From Gigaspora rosea (lineage: Eukaryota; Glomeromycota; Glomeromycetes; Diversisporales; Gigasporaceae), in NCBI GenBank assembly GCA_003550325.1, contig QKWP01000574.1:90534-154533 (forward strand): DNA of 64,000 bases, in the 5' to 3' direction. Positions 22,737 through 34,115 of the stretch are shown here, in pieces. Below the pieces are notes generated by a model. That model did no database searches. It was not told where the DNA came from and saw nothing but the letters and a program-made list of their open reading frames with translations. Numbering within the stretch: position 1 is the stretch's first letter; each line of letters opens with the position of its first letter. The position numbers and the translations under genes are program-made.

Positions 22737-22820
22737 CTAATATTAGTTTGATTATTATAAAAACTTACCATAAAATTTGAACATATAAGGTAAGGTATGC
22801 AAATTACAATTTACAACCCT

Positions 22821-23158
22821 AGCTGGGATCCTTTGAATATTCACTATGACTATTCAATGAATATTCGCGGGTTTTAGTCATTCACGAATAGTATTGAATG
22901 AATATCTAGATTTTATATGGAGATTTATAGCTACTCGTAAAAGAATTCATTGAATATTCTGATTAAATTAATTCTAAACTAATATTCATCGAATATTCAC
23001 AACTATTCACGAATTATATGAGACTTAAAAATTCATTGAATATTCATATTTAATTTAACCTAATCTTCGACTGTTCATCATGAGTTTTGTGTAGCCGAAT
23101 ATTTGCTTTTAATTGAAGATTCATTTTTTTTAACTGTTGATATTTACGGATCCCAGCT
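22821..23158. mobile_element. TIR element AGCTGGGATCC
   Basis: AGCTGGGATCC at the left and GGATCCCAGCT at the right are perfect inverted ends, followed on each side by GAATATT or GTAAATATC sequence. The interior repeats TTCATTGAATATTC and GAATATTCACGAAT words. Similar words at 8230-8420 mark a related decayed copy. No duplication was found. Confidence 0.6.
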
Positions 23159-23654
23159 CTACTCATACTTACCACGCGACAAAATCGGTAGTGATATCTC
23201 TCAACTCGTTTTACTCGTGTCTCTTATGCATTATGATAAAATCTGTTTAACAAGGCTATCTATTTATATACTTGAAACACATCTAAATGAGAAATTCAGA
23301 GAAATTCAGCTAAATTATATAGATTAATATAGGAGTCCAAATTTGTATTGTCAAACCCGTACCACACTGTTATTGGGGTTAGAGTGGCATGATTTTTTAA
23401 AAATCCTATCACAACTATATACGATATTTTCTAACCCCCGGATCAGCAGTGAACTGAATTTTAAAATCAGGGTATTTTATACCCGATTTTACTTATTTAA
23501 ACCAAAAAAAGGGGGCGGATTCTTATAATAAATTTTATCGAATTAACTTTAAGGTTAGTGTCATCTTAGAGTTAGATAGGTTTTAAGTAGTAATATATAA
23601 GTAAAATTGCCTTATCGACATTTTTAATTAACATACCAAGGTAGGTTTAGACTG

Positions 23655-24382
23655 TAGTTGGTGATAGAATTAATTTTACAAATCAATACGGTTACGGCAT
23701 GCCGTATTTTTTGCCTAATTGCTGTGAGCCGTAAAGCCGTAATGCCGTTTGTTAAAATGCTATACTGCATTATGTTTTCCTTTAAATAATATACTATTAA
23801 ATATTTTTTCGAATTGGATTCTGTCGACTTCATTGATTTAGTACATGTAATGACCATGAAAAAAGGGGTTTGTAGGTCTAGTTTATATTTTGACTTAAAC
23901 GCCGTGAATTATTTTTTTGGCAATAAACCAGTCTATAAGTCATTGTTTGAGAACGTCTTTAGCGATCTAATTGATCGGAAATGACATAATTGTTAACAGC
24001 ATTTATGGCTTAGATAAGATGATACATGCCTACATACATACGTGTTTTAAAAATTTATAATAACTATTGTATTCTATTGCAGAATACACTTTAAATTACT
24101 TTTATGCTTACTGATTAAATAACAACATATTCATCAGTTTCCGGTTTGGAGTGACTGGGTGTCACGTAGTTAATTATAACATATAATATTATACTGTAGT
24201 TACGGTATCGCATTATTACAATATTGTGTTATTTCGGCATTACGGCGTTACGGCATTGCGGCATTGCGGCATTATGACGTTACGGCATAGAATTTTTTTC
24301 AATCAGATGTTATGCCATAATTAATTCTACCACTGGTAAAATGCCTTAATTGCCGTAATTCATTATTCTACCACCAACTATA
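23655..24382. mobile_element. Mutator-like MITE with 10-bp TSD
   Basis: GTTTAGACTG is repeated exactly at 23645-23654 and 24383-24392. The ends TAGTTGGTGATAGAAT and the inverse of ATTCTACCACCAACTA pair. Duplications of 9-11 bp are characteristic of Mutator-like (MULE) elements. The interior is dominated by TTACGGCAT/ATGCCGTAA words in both orientations (23690-23760, 24230-24295). It split an older MITE whose core resembles 9574-9857. The MULE transposase gene at 62.6-64 kb is the only MULE source visible here; a direct link is not shown. Confidence 0.75.
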
Positions 24383-24699
24383 GTTTAGACTGCCGTTTTT
24401 TGTATTTCTCAGGTTTTCCGTTTCTCTTTCTTGTTTGCTTCGCTGAATAATTTGATTGGTTGGTGTTACGTGATCCTGCTCCATTGTCACATTTTTGTCA
24501 TAAAAAAAAATCATTTATTTTTTTTTTATGACTATACTTGTCATTTAGTTTATAGGTTGCTCGATAGCAGAAGGGCCATACCAATATATTTTCTTCGTAG
24601 TTATGCACCATACTGAAATGAGACAAAACAAAAAAACTTGCTATCGCGGTGTGATAGTTGAATTGGTTGGTTTTGGAATCAACTGTCTTAATTCCTACC

Positions 24700-26250
24700 A
24701 TAATTTGCCGTAAAAATTTGGGGAATTTACACATTGGGACCTAATTTGAAAATAATTATGAATGAGGGCCCAACTTAAAAATATTTATTTATAAAGGCCT
24801 AATTTTTGAATTTTACAAATACGGGCCCTAATGTAATCACGGGATCGTTTCGCCAACGATTACATGCCTCACATGAAATTTGATTAAAGAAATAATATAC
24901 TGCTATCAATTTTTATTCGTAATAATCATTTGTTATTTATTTATTTATTTATTATTTTTTTGTAAAGAAATATGTAAAGAGAATAATAATTATACAAATT
25001 CATTTTAAAAAAAGATCATTACATTGAATTAATGAAACATTTCAATGTAGTTTTTAGATATATAGCATAAAGGTAGCGATGAATGGAATTTTCCATTAAG
25101 CATTGTAAATTGCCTGCGTCTTCGATTGCAAGTTCGTATATTATGGCCTTTTCCACCACATTTTCCACATATTTTGATCTTCTGGTGAGCGGACTATTTT
25201 CTTTTATTAAATGTCATCCCAAATTTGTAATGTGTTTGGCATAACGATAATATTTACAATCGAAAGTGACGATATTATAAGCAAATTGTTATATTAACCC
25301 TATAAGAAAAATGTACCATAAAGGTACGGGTTGGCGGCGTAATGGCACGGATTGAACCCGGATTTTGTACGTAATAGGCTTGGATTGGCACGGATTTTTG
25401 GTCCGTGATGGACCGTATACCCGACCGTTAATGACTCGGGTTTTTCCAAATGGCACGGGTTTTGGCACGGGTAAATTAACGTGATTACCGTGCTATACCA
25501 CTGTGATAAAAAAAATACATACAATTAGATTACATAATTTTATATCAACAATCAATATAATATGAACAAACTAATTGCACATGTATCAAAATTTTGTAAG
25601 GAATTTTTTTTGTTAAGACACCCAGAGCAGTTTCATTAGCGAAATTATGAGATATCGCAATTTTTTTTAAAAAAAATCGTATATTGATCTTTCGCTCTTC
25701 GTGAAACGAGCCAACACGTACCACCTTTGACACGTATCATTCCGTGAAATGAAGGTGCCATTACTTATGACTTAACATAACGTGCCACCTCCTCTCGTAA
25801 TTTCTGTACCACTTTTTACCGTGACATTTCGTCAACGCGTCTGTACGTATCACTCCGACCGTGCCATTTCGTGTATTCCTGACACCAACCCGTACCACAC
25901 CCCGGACCACTTTTTTTATAGGGTAATAGATAAGTTGTTTGTATTTTATACTCATAGATTGAATATTTGATTACTAATTTACATTTGTTAATATGTAATA
26001 ACGACGATATTTCTTATGCACCAGAAGTAAAATTTGAGTTACTGTACGTACACGTAAATTAAATTATGATTGGCTTGAGATCCTGCTTAAGCCATGATAG
26101 GGACTAATTCATACGATGCAAAATTACTTGGGCCCGTATTAATAATATTTTCAAAAATTAGGCCTTTATAAACAAATATTTCTAAGTTGGGCCTTCATTC
26201 ATAATTATTTTCAAATTTGAGTCCCGATGTGTAAATTTTCCTAAAAATTT
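24700..26250. mobile_element. Composite with 130-bp inverted arms of GGGCCTAATTT repeats
   Basis: 24720-24840 and 26125-26245 are inverted copies built from a repeated unit of about 28 bp (GGGACCTAATTTGAAAATAA, GGGCCCAACTTAAAAATATT, AGGCCTAATTTTTGAA). The 1.3 kb between them includes a second inverted-repeat element at 25295-25923. No coding capacity. Confidence 0.65.
25295..25923. mobile_element. Foldback element of GGCACGG/CCGTGCC words
   Basis: The ends ACCCTATAAGAAAAATGTAC and the inverse of TTTTTTTATAGGGT pair and are followed on both sides by GGTACGGGTTGG. The left half repeats ATGGCACGG and GGCACGGGT; the right half has CCGTGCCATTTCG, ACGTGCCACC and CGTACCAC. It is another foldback built from one short word, independent of the GTCGGTGAAATGA family. 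Small ORFs on both strands here are readings of it. Confidence 0.65.
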
Positions 26251-28600
26251 TGTTACAAAACTTGTTATCATAGCTATTGTGATAACACGCAGTATTGAAA
26301 TTAACAGTTGTGGTTTCTATCCAATTTATTGTAAAAATTTGTATCGACTATTGCTATATTTTGGTGAATTACAAAAAAAATTACGTACGATATTATGACA
26401 CTCAATATTTGTTGATTCATTCATGATTTTACCGTAAAGAATTTTGTTACATATCGATACACAATACTGTATGTGGTTAAGAGGTTGATTTGGTACTATC
26501 ATAATTAGACAATTGCTAATGAATTTGAATTGTAATGACATCTCAGTCTTACATTTTGATCATATGTTGTATAACCAATCAAAAGTGTTAAAGCGTAATA
26601 ACTTGATCAAATTGCTACATTAGTTTTAGTACATCGATCACATTTTGGATGTAACCATGATTTATTGGTTAGTAGATCGACATAAAGCTATGAACTACAA
26701 GAATCGCCGAGAAAATTAGGATAATCTGGACAGCAGAAAAATGAAAAATCTAGAAATCAATCATCTAAATTTTTAATAGAATGTAATTTTTTCTTAGTAT
26801 TTGCTAATATATTTACCATTTTTTTAATAATATCATTTTTTTTTTTATTTATTGCGGAGCAATTGTTCTTGTTCCTGCACTTGTGCTTGCACTTGTTCTT
26901 GAACTTGTGACCATTATACAAAACGCCTTCAAATTTGTGAAACATTTAATTGACTTTTTTTAGCTCAATAATATTTTGTATTTATTAGGTAATCAAATAA
27001 CAGAAGAAAATTCACGTCTCACAATTTTAAGAGAGTTGTTTAAGGGCGTTAATGCTGTAACGCAGTAATGAACAACATAACAGATAAGCAAGTAATTGTA
27101 AAATTCAATTATCTATTGATAAAGATAAATTAGTTCAATTTCTAAACTAATAATAAGGTTAGTTAAGTAGTATAATTAAGCAGTTTAAGAATTATTTAAG
27201 AATTGTTCTTCACAAAAAAATTTGGTCTTAAGAACATATTTAGTATTAGTATTATTGTCATTTATAAAAATATTTTTTATGACTTGTCATTTTGCCATGG
27301 TTTTTTTGTATAAATTTCCTTATAATAAGTGACATTGTCATTTTAAAATGACATCATTTATAGTCATTTTCATAAAAATTTTTATGATCTTGTCATTTGC
27401 TATCACTGCTTTAGACGACCCCAAAAAAAGGAAATCCGATTTTGTAAATAAACTGATGGTTAGAGCAATTACGCTTACTATATGTAAAATTTCATTCCCA
27501 TCATTTTTAGTTAGCGCGCCAAGATCGATTTAAACATTAGTTTTTTGAGTATTTTCGCTTTTTTCCTCTTTACACGTATTCGGTTTCTTTGTCGGACTAC
27601 ACTCTCTGATTAGCTATTTCCTTTTCAGTAAGTGGAAGTGGATGCTTTTATACCCACAATATCAAGTATGGACCTGGTCCTTTAGTATCCAAAAAAGAAT
27701 ATTAAACTTTGATTACGGAGTACTAAATCTATATCTTATATCCATAAATAAAACTATAACTAAATTTGTTTTTAAATTTAATAAAAATTTTTTCAATAAA
27801 GTGATTACATACACAAATTTAACAATTTTAATTCTATAAACTTATAGAATTGAATAATTCAATAAATTTTTTTTATTTTATCTACAAAAACATTAGTACT
27901 ATGATACAAGCTGACCAAGGCAGCTGCGATTAAGTCAGTTTAGCCGGCTAAACCAAATATGGTTACAATATGGTCTGCGATTAAAAGATTAAATGTTTGC
28001 GTCAGATTAAAACCGGCCTAAATTAGGATTGGTAATTTAAGTCAATTATTGCAGATCATTTTAATGCTTGTCATCTGATTAAGAACCAACCTAAAAAATT
28101 TCGCTAAAAATTTTTCGCAGTTAAATTAGGGTTAGGGTCTGCTATTAAATTAGGTTAGAAAGAGTTTTTATAATACCAAAATTTCATAAGGAAAACTTTT
28201 TGTTAGTGCGCAGTAAGCAGTTTCATAGGTAAAATGTTGATTTATGAACGATTTTTTTTTGGTTTGGGTTGATTTTTCGCGTTTTTTCGCGTTACACCTG
28301 ATCTCGAAATCTGATTGGTTGGCGAATTAGTAGCGAAATTTTTTAGGGTGGTGACGCTAGGGGGGTTTCATCTGATGGCAATCTGACACCTGACGCACAA
28401 CATAAAACGATATACAGGCCGAATGATAGCAAATCGGGTACCAATCGGATACCTGTTTTACGCTGATTACTACTACCCGATTGATATCGACCTGTGATAA
28501 TTCCGAAAAGAAAAAATAAGAGCAAGGTCGAGTAAATTTTTGGGGCAAGTCCTGAAAGAATTCCATAAAGTTAGCTGTTAGTCAGCCAATGTTATTTATC
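26251..28600. other. Gene-free, with decayed MITE sequence
   Basis: 26750-26950 is low-complexity (CTTGTTCTTG-type). 27240-27370 repeats TTGTCATTTT and ATGACATC words in inverted orientation. 27900-28400 contains GCGTCAGATTAAAACCGGCC, CTAAATTAGG and a TTAGGG-like tract (28122-28155), also found in the MITE at 39867-40041, so it is probably a degraded copy. No gene was identified. Confidence 0.45.
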
Positions 28601-28611
28601 TTGGCTAAGCC

Positions 28612-28863
28612 TAGTGATGGGACATCTAAATTTTTAGGTAATAATAAAAAGATTATAACATATATATATATTAATGTTATTAATAGTTTTTAATCGTTAA
28701 AAATTCGACAATTGTTAGCAGTTCACGTGTAATGCATCAATAACTGTTATATTAATAATGATTAATAATTAATAATAATTTTTAACCATTATTAATGATT
28801 AATAATTAATAATAATTTTTAACCATTATTAATGATTAATAATTCAAGAGGGTCCCATCACTA
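28612..28863. mobile_element. hAT-type MITE with perfect 8-bp TSD
   Basis: GCTAAGCC is repeated exactly at 28604-28611 and 28864-28871. The ends TAGTGATGGGAC and GTCCCATCACTA are perfect inverses. The interior has two to three direct repeats of about 37 bp made of ATTAATGATTAATAATTAAT. The 8-bp duplication and the short ends fit hAT elements. Confidence 0.9.
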
Positions 28864-28889
28864 GCTAAGCCGAAAAAACTATGTGGTTT

Positions 28890-29476
28890 ATTGGGGTGTC
28901 ACATCGACTATTTAATCAAAACCATATCAGTTAACTATGTAATTTATCATAGTGCAGATTTTTCATATTACATGAATGTAAATCAATTTATCGCATTGCT
29001 ATTACATTATATAATAAGACTTACTTTAAAACGTATCAACTTATTATATAGGCGTGCAATCGCCTTAAAATTTTCACCAGTTATTTATATAAAATCAAAG
29101 AATAAAGCTATGTTTTTCTTTTTTCTATTAATATGTGAGTTTTGAACATTCACATTATAGAATACTTGAAAATTCATTAATTAGGATGAAAAAAGTTATA
29201 TTAAAAATATAAATCGAAACTTAATTAGAACTTTAGCGAAAAATCAAACATAGCTACTTTGAAACAGTTCCGACGAACAGTTTTCAATTAAAAAAAATTA
29301 GAAAAATAAGTGCAATTTTTATGTGATACCTAGAATTTTGTGCTTTCTTTATAATTAAGTAAAGTAAAATTACATTCGATCATTTATTTTAATTTTACTG
29401 ATTAAAATCTGCAATATGATAAATTACATAGTTATCTGACATAGTTTTGATTAATTAGTCCATGTGACACCCCAAT
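28890..29476. mobile_element. TIR element ATTGGGGTGTCACAT, 85-bp ends
   Basis: The left end ATTGGGGTGTCACATCGACT pairs with the right end AGTCCATGTGACACCCCAAT. The match runs about 85 bp, through TAACTATGTAATTTATCATA and TGCAGATTTT. The 84-residue ORF inside (28891-29145) begins within the TIR and shows no transposase motif. The element is directly adjacent to the MITE at 28612-28863. No duplication was confirmed. Confidence 0.8.
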
Positions 29477-29491
29477 GTTATTTGGCCAACA

Positions 29492-29674
29492 ATGAATCTT
29501 GTGATCTTATTACAAGAAGATTGGCGGCATGAATTTATTAAAATCAAACATAGGCAGGGCAAAGTCACTGATGATCACTACTCCATTAATTGCGGATTTT
29601 TTATTGGTATCGATGCACACATATCAATCCTATTAAAACAAAAAATTACATTTATTGAAATAAATAATTATTAA
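29492..29674 (+). CDS. Hypothetical ORF, 60 aa
   Basis: ATG 29492 opens MNLVILLQEDWRHEFIKIKH and continues RQGKVTDDHYSINCGFFIG. The composition is protein-like for the first 45 codons. No domain is recognised. It starts 15 bp after a transposon end and may be a fragment of a gene disrupted by it. Confidence 0.25.
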   Translation: MNLVILLQEDWRHEFIKIKHRQGKVTDDHYSINCGFFIGIDAHISILLKQKITFIEINNY

Positions 29675-29697
29675 CTAAATAGAATGCCTTTTTTTTT

Positions 29698-29835
29698 TTT
29701 TAAATTGAACATCACGACACAACTATCTCTACACTGAAATAGAGCTATTTTTTTTTTTTTTAAAAAAAAAAAAAATATTTAAAAAAAATAACTCTTTCAG
29801 TGTAAAGATAGTTTAGAGCTTCAATTTTTTTTTAA
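29698..29835. mobile_element. Short inverted-repeat MITE
   Basis: AACTATCTCTACACTGAAAT and the inverse AACTATCTTTACACTGAAAG form the arms, flanked outside by AAATTGAA-type sequence and T/A runs. The ends resemble the element at 31883-32055 (AACTTGAAGCTCT). Confidence 0.5.
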
Positions 29836-29900
29836 AAATAGCATAACATTTGATTAGTTATTTATTTCAAAATAAATGTAATTTTATTTTGGTAGTGATA

Positions 29901-30129
29901 ATATATAGTTATTGAATGCGTAGCAGACAATAACTATATATTATTTGATAGGTGACTACAATTATATCGTGATCTGCGTGATCACGATATCATTGTTGCA
30001 CCTACAAATAACGGGAAGTATCTGACGTCGAATTTGATCGTGAGATGGCTGGGCCCCGCAGGGCCCAGTCATCTCACGATCAAATTCGACGTCAGATACG
30101 TCAGTTATTGGCGCGAAGCATTCAATAAC
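29901..30129. repeat. Array of four palindromes, symmetric
   Basis: Four hairpins follow one another: 29901-29941 (14-bp stem ATATATAGTTATTG), 29964-29990 (11-bp stem ATATCGTGATC, loop TGCGT), 30018-30099 (39-bp stem with one mismatch, loop CGCA, GC-rich tip CTGGGCCC) and 30104-30129 (7-bp stem GTTATTG). The first and last are inverted relatives of each other (GTTATTGAATGCGTAGCAGA against GTTATTGAATGCTTCGCG), so the array is itself symmetric about the third. It directly abuts the left end of the TIR element at 30133. Confidence 0.85.
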
Positions 30130-30132
30130 GGT

Positions 30133-31130
30133 ATTATCCGATACTCTACAGCGATCGGGATCCTGCTACAAATTAAACTAATGATGTAAACATAAATTAA
30201 AATTTTTTATATGAATTTTTTTTACGCTTGACTTCTTTTCTCTTTCATTTTTAATTTGCTTGCTTACAAAAAACAAATCCGTTTTCTGTTAGATCCAAAA
30301 AGCAAAAAAAATAAAAAATAAATAAATAAAACTAGATATCAAATATTTATAAACAAATTGTAAGCCAACAAGCGACTAAATAAATGAAATTATTAATAGT
30401 ACAATTCCTACAAATATTCAAAAAGCAACAGCGAAGCAGGTTAGAATTTTAAATCTCGGTAGCCTAAAGTTGATTGCAATTATGATGTTAAATCTATCAC
30501 GAACGAGAATTTAATTATATAAACGAACATAATAAATTTTCAAGCAATTCTCAAGACAAGTAACAATTAGCGTTGATTGCAATTATGGTGTTAAATCTAT
30601 CACGAACGAGAATTTAATTATATAAGCGAACATAATAAATTTTCAAGCAATTCTCAAGACAAGTAACAATTAGCAATAATCGAAAAAGCTTTATTAAATA
30701 TATAATTTCAACAGCATCAAAGTTTCTATCTTTGCATTATTTCGTTAAAAGGTTCTTCGAAAATAAATCTTATATCGTATTCAGCACTATCATGTTCCAA
30801 GCTATTGGAATAAAAACTGACTACCGCATTCAGAATTATCGTGTTTAACATTTATGTATTAAATTCTTATCGTTATAATATGAATTTTAAGTAAAGACTA
30901 CAAAATAAAAAAAAAAATAAGAAAAAAGAAAAGAGCATTAGTTATACACCGTAATTAAAATATAATAAATAGAAAAAATAAATAACAATTAACTAAAACA
31001 CTTAGCAAGCTTATTCGATTATAAAATTTTAAACCCAGTTAAAAAAACCGTGGGGACTATTTTAAGTATACTATGTACCAAATAACTCGAGTTATTTGAT
31101 AGTCCCGATCATAGTAGAGTATCGGATAAT
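30133..31130. mobile_element. 1-kb TIR element beside the palindrome array
   Basis: ATTATCCGATACTCTAC is found perfectly inverted at the right end (GTAGAGTATCGGATAAT). GATCGGGA follows inward on both sides. Near the right end, AAATAACTCGAGTTATTT is a perfect palindrome (31079-31096). The interior is AT-rich and non-coding, with a 103-bp tandem duplication. The target duplication is unclear. Confidence 0.7.
30469..30674 (+). repeat. Recent 103-bp tandem duplication
   Basis: 30469-30571 and 30572-30674 are adjacent copies with about two differences (ATGATG/ATGGTG and AAACG/AAGCG). The near identity points to a recent event inside the TIR element. Confidence 0.9.
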
Positions 31131-31882
31131 CATATATATTACTGTAATATGGGATTCGATTTACAATATCATTTATTAGATACATAATAAATTTATTATA
31201 CAATATTTTATATCTTTTAACATAACAAAGTTACCGGGTTATCTCAGAATGCTGACATCCAAAATCCCAACGCTTAAAATCCCGAAAGCAATTTTTGATA
31301 CTTAATAGACTACAGTATTACACACCTTAAGGTTACATTATAATTTACAAATGGCACATTTTAATTTTGAAGCAGTACAAGTCAAAACAAGTCAAAAAGG
31401 ACAGTAACACGGAAATTACAATTATGTAATAAAGTTAACAACGATAAAACATCCGCTTTTAAGAATAACATGCCAAGGTTGAATCTTTACTAAATTTTAT
31501 GAATTTCAGGTTTATAGCCTTGTGATGTAAATAAAATTTTGGGATATAGTTAATCTTTGTAGATAAATAATCAATTTACACATCCAGGATACATCTATAA
31601 AATAAGGGTAGGGATTCAAAAGAAGAAACTATACTAAAATTTCGCCAGGAAAATTTTTTGTTAGAACGCAAAAGTTTGATTTCATAAGCGAACTTTTTAA
31701 TTTTTTTAATTTTAACGTTACACTGATCGTTCGTGTAAATGAACATTGATTTCCAATTTATCCGCGATAATTAATTTCGGATTTATTAATGGTTAAAATT
31801 TTTAACGATTTATACTATATTATTAAAATAATAAGTTTGCATTTTTTAGCACAAGTATCTATAAATTTTTTTTTCTTTTTTT

Positions 31883-32055
31883 TTAACTTGAAGCTCTTAA
31901 CTAGTTCAAACTAGTTCTACACGATTATAGAGCTACTTTTTTTAATAGTTTTTTTTTCAACTATTACATAAATAATAAATATGATTAAATATAAAATAAA
32001 TAAATATAATTTAAATTTATTACCATGTAGAGCTAGTTGAGAACTTCAAGTTTAA
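31883..32055. mobile_element. MITE AACTTGAAGCTCT
   Basis: TTAACTTGAAGCTCTTAACT at the left pairs with the inverse of TTGAGAACTTCAAGTTTAA at the right. The interior is AT-rich with a second inner stem of AGTTCTACA/ATGTAGAGCT type. Confidence 0.6.
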
Positions 32056-32116
32056 AAAAAAATCATGCAATTTCTTTTTTAGCTAATAAATGTAAATTTG
32101 ATTTAACATTTACATT

Positions 32117-32260
32117 TACAGCCGTTTTAATAAATTCTGCCGAATATTTGTCGATTCAATAAATTTTTATTCGGTAGTGATAATTACCGAAATCACACAC
32201 CCTTATTTAATCGGCAAAATATTCGGCGATTTCCCTTCAGAATTTATGAAAGCAGCTGTA
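32117..32260. mobile_element. MITE TACAGC with TA ends
   Basis: TACAGCCGTTTTAATAAATT at the left pairs with the inverse TACAGCTGCTTTCATAAATT at the right. The pairing continues inward with CCGAATATTTG and CGCCGAATATTTTGC. TA at both ends fits Tc1/mariner-type insertion. Confidence 0.7.
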
Positions 32261-32580
32261 AATATAAAGCCTATAAAAAATCCGAAATTAATATTACCCT
32301 AACTAATGTACCTTGCTGGCCTGACCTGTGCAAGATAGTTTAAAGTACATAATTATCAATGTTGTGTATAGATAAACACTTTACCTAACTACTGTGTAAT
32401 TCATTCCATCTATCAGGAAGATTTTGAAAATCCCATATCTGTCAATACGCAAAAGTATTTATTCTAACTACTGTTAATAAGTTCATTTTGAAGGAATTTT
32501 AATGCATTTTGAGATATTAATTTCTTATATCGGTCGGATAAAGGTAAATAAGGTAATTAAGAATGACAGAATTGCAAATT

Positions 32581-32668
32581 ACAATATCTAATATACAATA
32601 TCTAATATACAATATCTAATATACAATATCTAATATACAATACCTAATATACAATATCTAATATATAA
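32581..32668 (+). repeat. 14-bp minisatellite, about 6 copies
   Basis: ACAATATCTAATAT is repeated head to tail about six times, with one TACCT variant. Confidence 0.9.
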
Positions 32669-33650
32669 TGATATGATGAAACTTTTTTGTGATTCGGGCA
32701 CTTATTCAAGCACGAAAAGTTTTTTAAGATCACATGAATATAAAATATTAAGCTTGACTAGTTTAGGAAGCAAACAGAGACGAACAGAGTTTTGATAAGC
32801 ATTGATAACATCCTTTAGTTTCAGCGCGATTAAATCAAATAGAGATTTGGTTAAAATATCTCTATAAATAGTTAAATTATTAAACACTAAAAAAATTAAC
32901 TTAATATTTCTTAATTCCGGCAATTATGACAATAATGAAACTTAATTCCGGTAAATATGACAAAATTCCGCGATTTAAAAGGATTTTAAAGGATTTTAAA
33001 GCGGAATTATTATAAATATAAGGATTAATTTACAATAGAATAGTCCAAATCGGACAAAGATGAATGACTTATCGTTATCATATTTGAAAATTAATTTTAC
33101 TGTACTGTGTAATATATATTAACGAGTGATCATCATTTTCCGGAAAAATAAATTCCGATCTAAAACTTCTTTAAAATGGTGGTTTGCACTACCATGTGGA
33201 TATTAAATAAGAATTATCGATCATATCGGTGAAAGCATATCGGTGTACGTGTTATATAATACCGAATTCCGAAATAAAGTTATTCTATAATTAATAAAAT
33301 TCCCGCTTATAGTATTTCAAATTAAAGCTAACAATGTCATTTCTACTAACTCTTTTTTTTTGCATACGGATACACCAAAAAACTTATATGGAATACTTTT
33401 ATTGATAAGATTTACAATTGGCGAAAACTTATAAAAAAACAACATTTCATTATTTGAGGAAAAAAAAAAACCTAAAAAAAAAAAGGTCGTTAAAAAAAAA
33501 ACACAACTACTTTCATTATTTTGAGAAATCAAAAAAAAAATAAATAAATAAATAAATACTTTTATTGAAAAAAGAAAATAATTTTTTTTAAATATATTAT
33601 ATATAATTTTTATTAAGTTTTTAATCATATAATCGCGTTAAAAGAACAAT

Positions 33651-33932
33651 ATGAATTTGGTACGCATTCTTCCTCACCCTATGCAATATGACCCAATGAC
33701 ATTACCTCAACCCTGCAGTCATCAACCCAAAATTACAATAAAAACAAATCGTCTCTACACAAAAGTTGCATGTACAAATTGCAGGAAAAAGAAAGAAAAA
33801 TGTACTGGAGAAGCAAGATGTGCTAACTGTTGTCGACGTAACAGAGTTTGCATTTATGAAAAGTCAACTAAAAAACGAGGACCTAGACCAAAATCTAAAA
33901 AAACACCTATGTTGGTTAATATACTGAATTAG
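33651..33932 (+). CDS. Small Zn(II)2Cys6 zinc-cluster protein, 93 aa
   Basis: A fungal-type DNA-binding domain with little else. From about residue 40 the cysteines run C-x2-C-x6-C-x5-C-x2-C-x6-C (CTNCRKKKEKC, TGEARC, ANC, then C after CRRNRV). This is the canonical spacing that binds two zinc ions, with an extra cysteine just after the fifth. The basic tail KKRGPRPKSKK fits a nuclear localisation or linker segment. Typical Gal4-type regulators also have a coiled-coil dimerisation segment and a large middle domain; both are absent, so this could be a stand-alone DNA-binding or competitor protein. The frame is intact from ATG 33651 to TAG with no intron, and TATATTATATATA lies about 45-60 nt upstream. 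Short proteins of this type are common in Rhizophagus-like genomes (family knowledge, not checked here). Confidence 0.85.
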   Translation: MNLVRILPHPMQYDPMTLPQPCSHQPKITIKTNRLYTKVACTNCRKKKEKCTGEARCANCCRRNRVCIYEKSTKKRGPRPKSKKTPMLVNILN

Positions 33933-33989
33933 CATCGTAATATAAAAATAACAATTATATATTTAAAAATCTTGTATTTAAATAATTTA

Positions 33990-34105
33990 TTTTTTATTAT
34001 TATATATTTATTATATATTTATTATTATTTATTATTATTTATTATTATTTATTATTATTTATTATTATTTATTATTATTATTATTTATTATTTATTTAAT
34101 AATTT
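33990..34105. repeat. AT microsatellite (TTATTATTTA)n
   Basis: A degenerate 10-bp repeat, seven or more copies, lies just downstream of the zinc-cluster gene and directly upstream of a MITE. Confidence 0.85.
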
Positions 34106-34115
34106 ATAACTATTA

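Noticed and set aside
24700..26250. LTR retrotransposon
   Set aside because: The two end repeats are inverted, not direct, and no coding sequence lies between them.
29901..30129. Viral inverted terminal repeat
   Set aside because: The folded shape invites the comparison, but no Rep or capsid coding sequence is nearby, so a viral origin is not claimed.
33317..33628. 103-residue minus-strand membrane protein
   Set aside because: Its hydrophobicity comes from A/T runs read as Phe, Leu and Ile; there is no conserved pattern, and it lies in the promoter region of the zinc-cluster gene.
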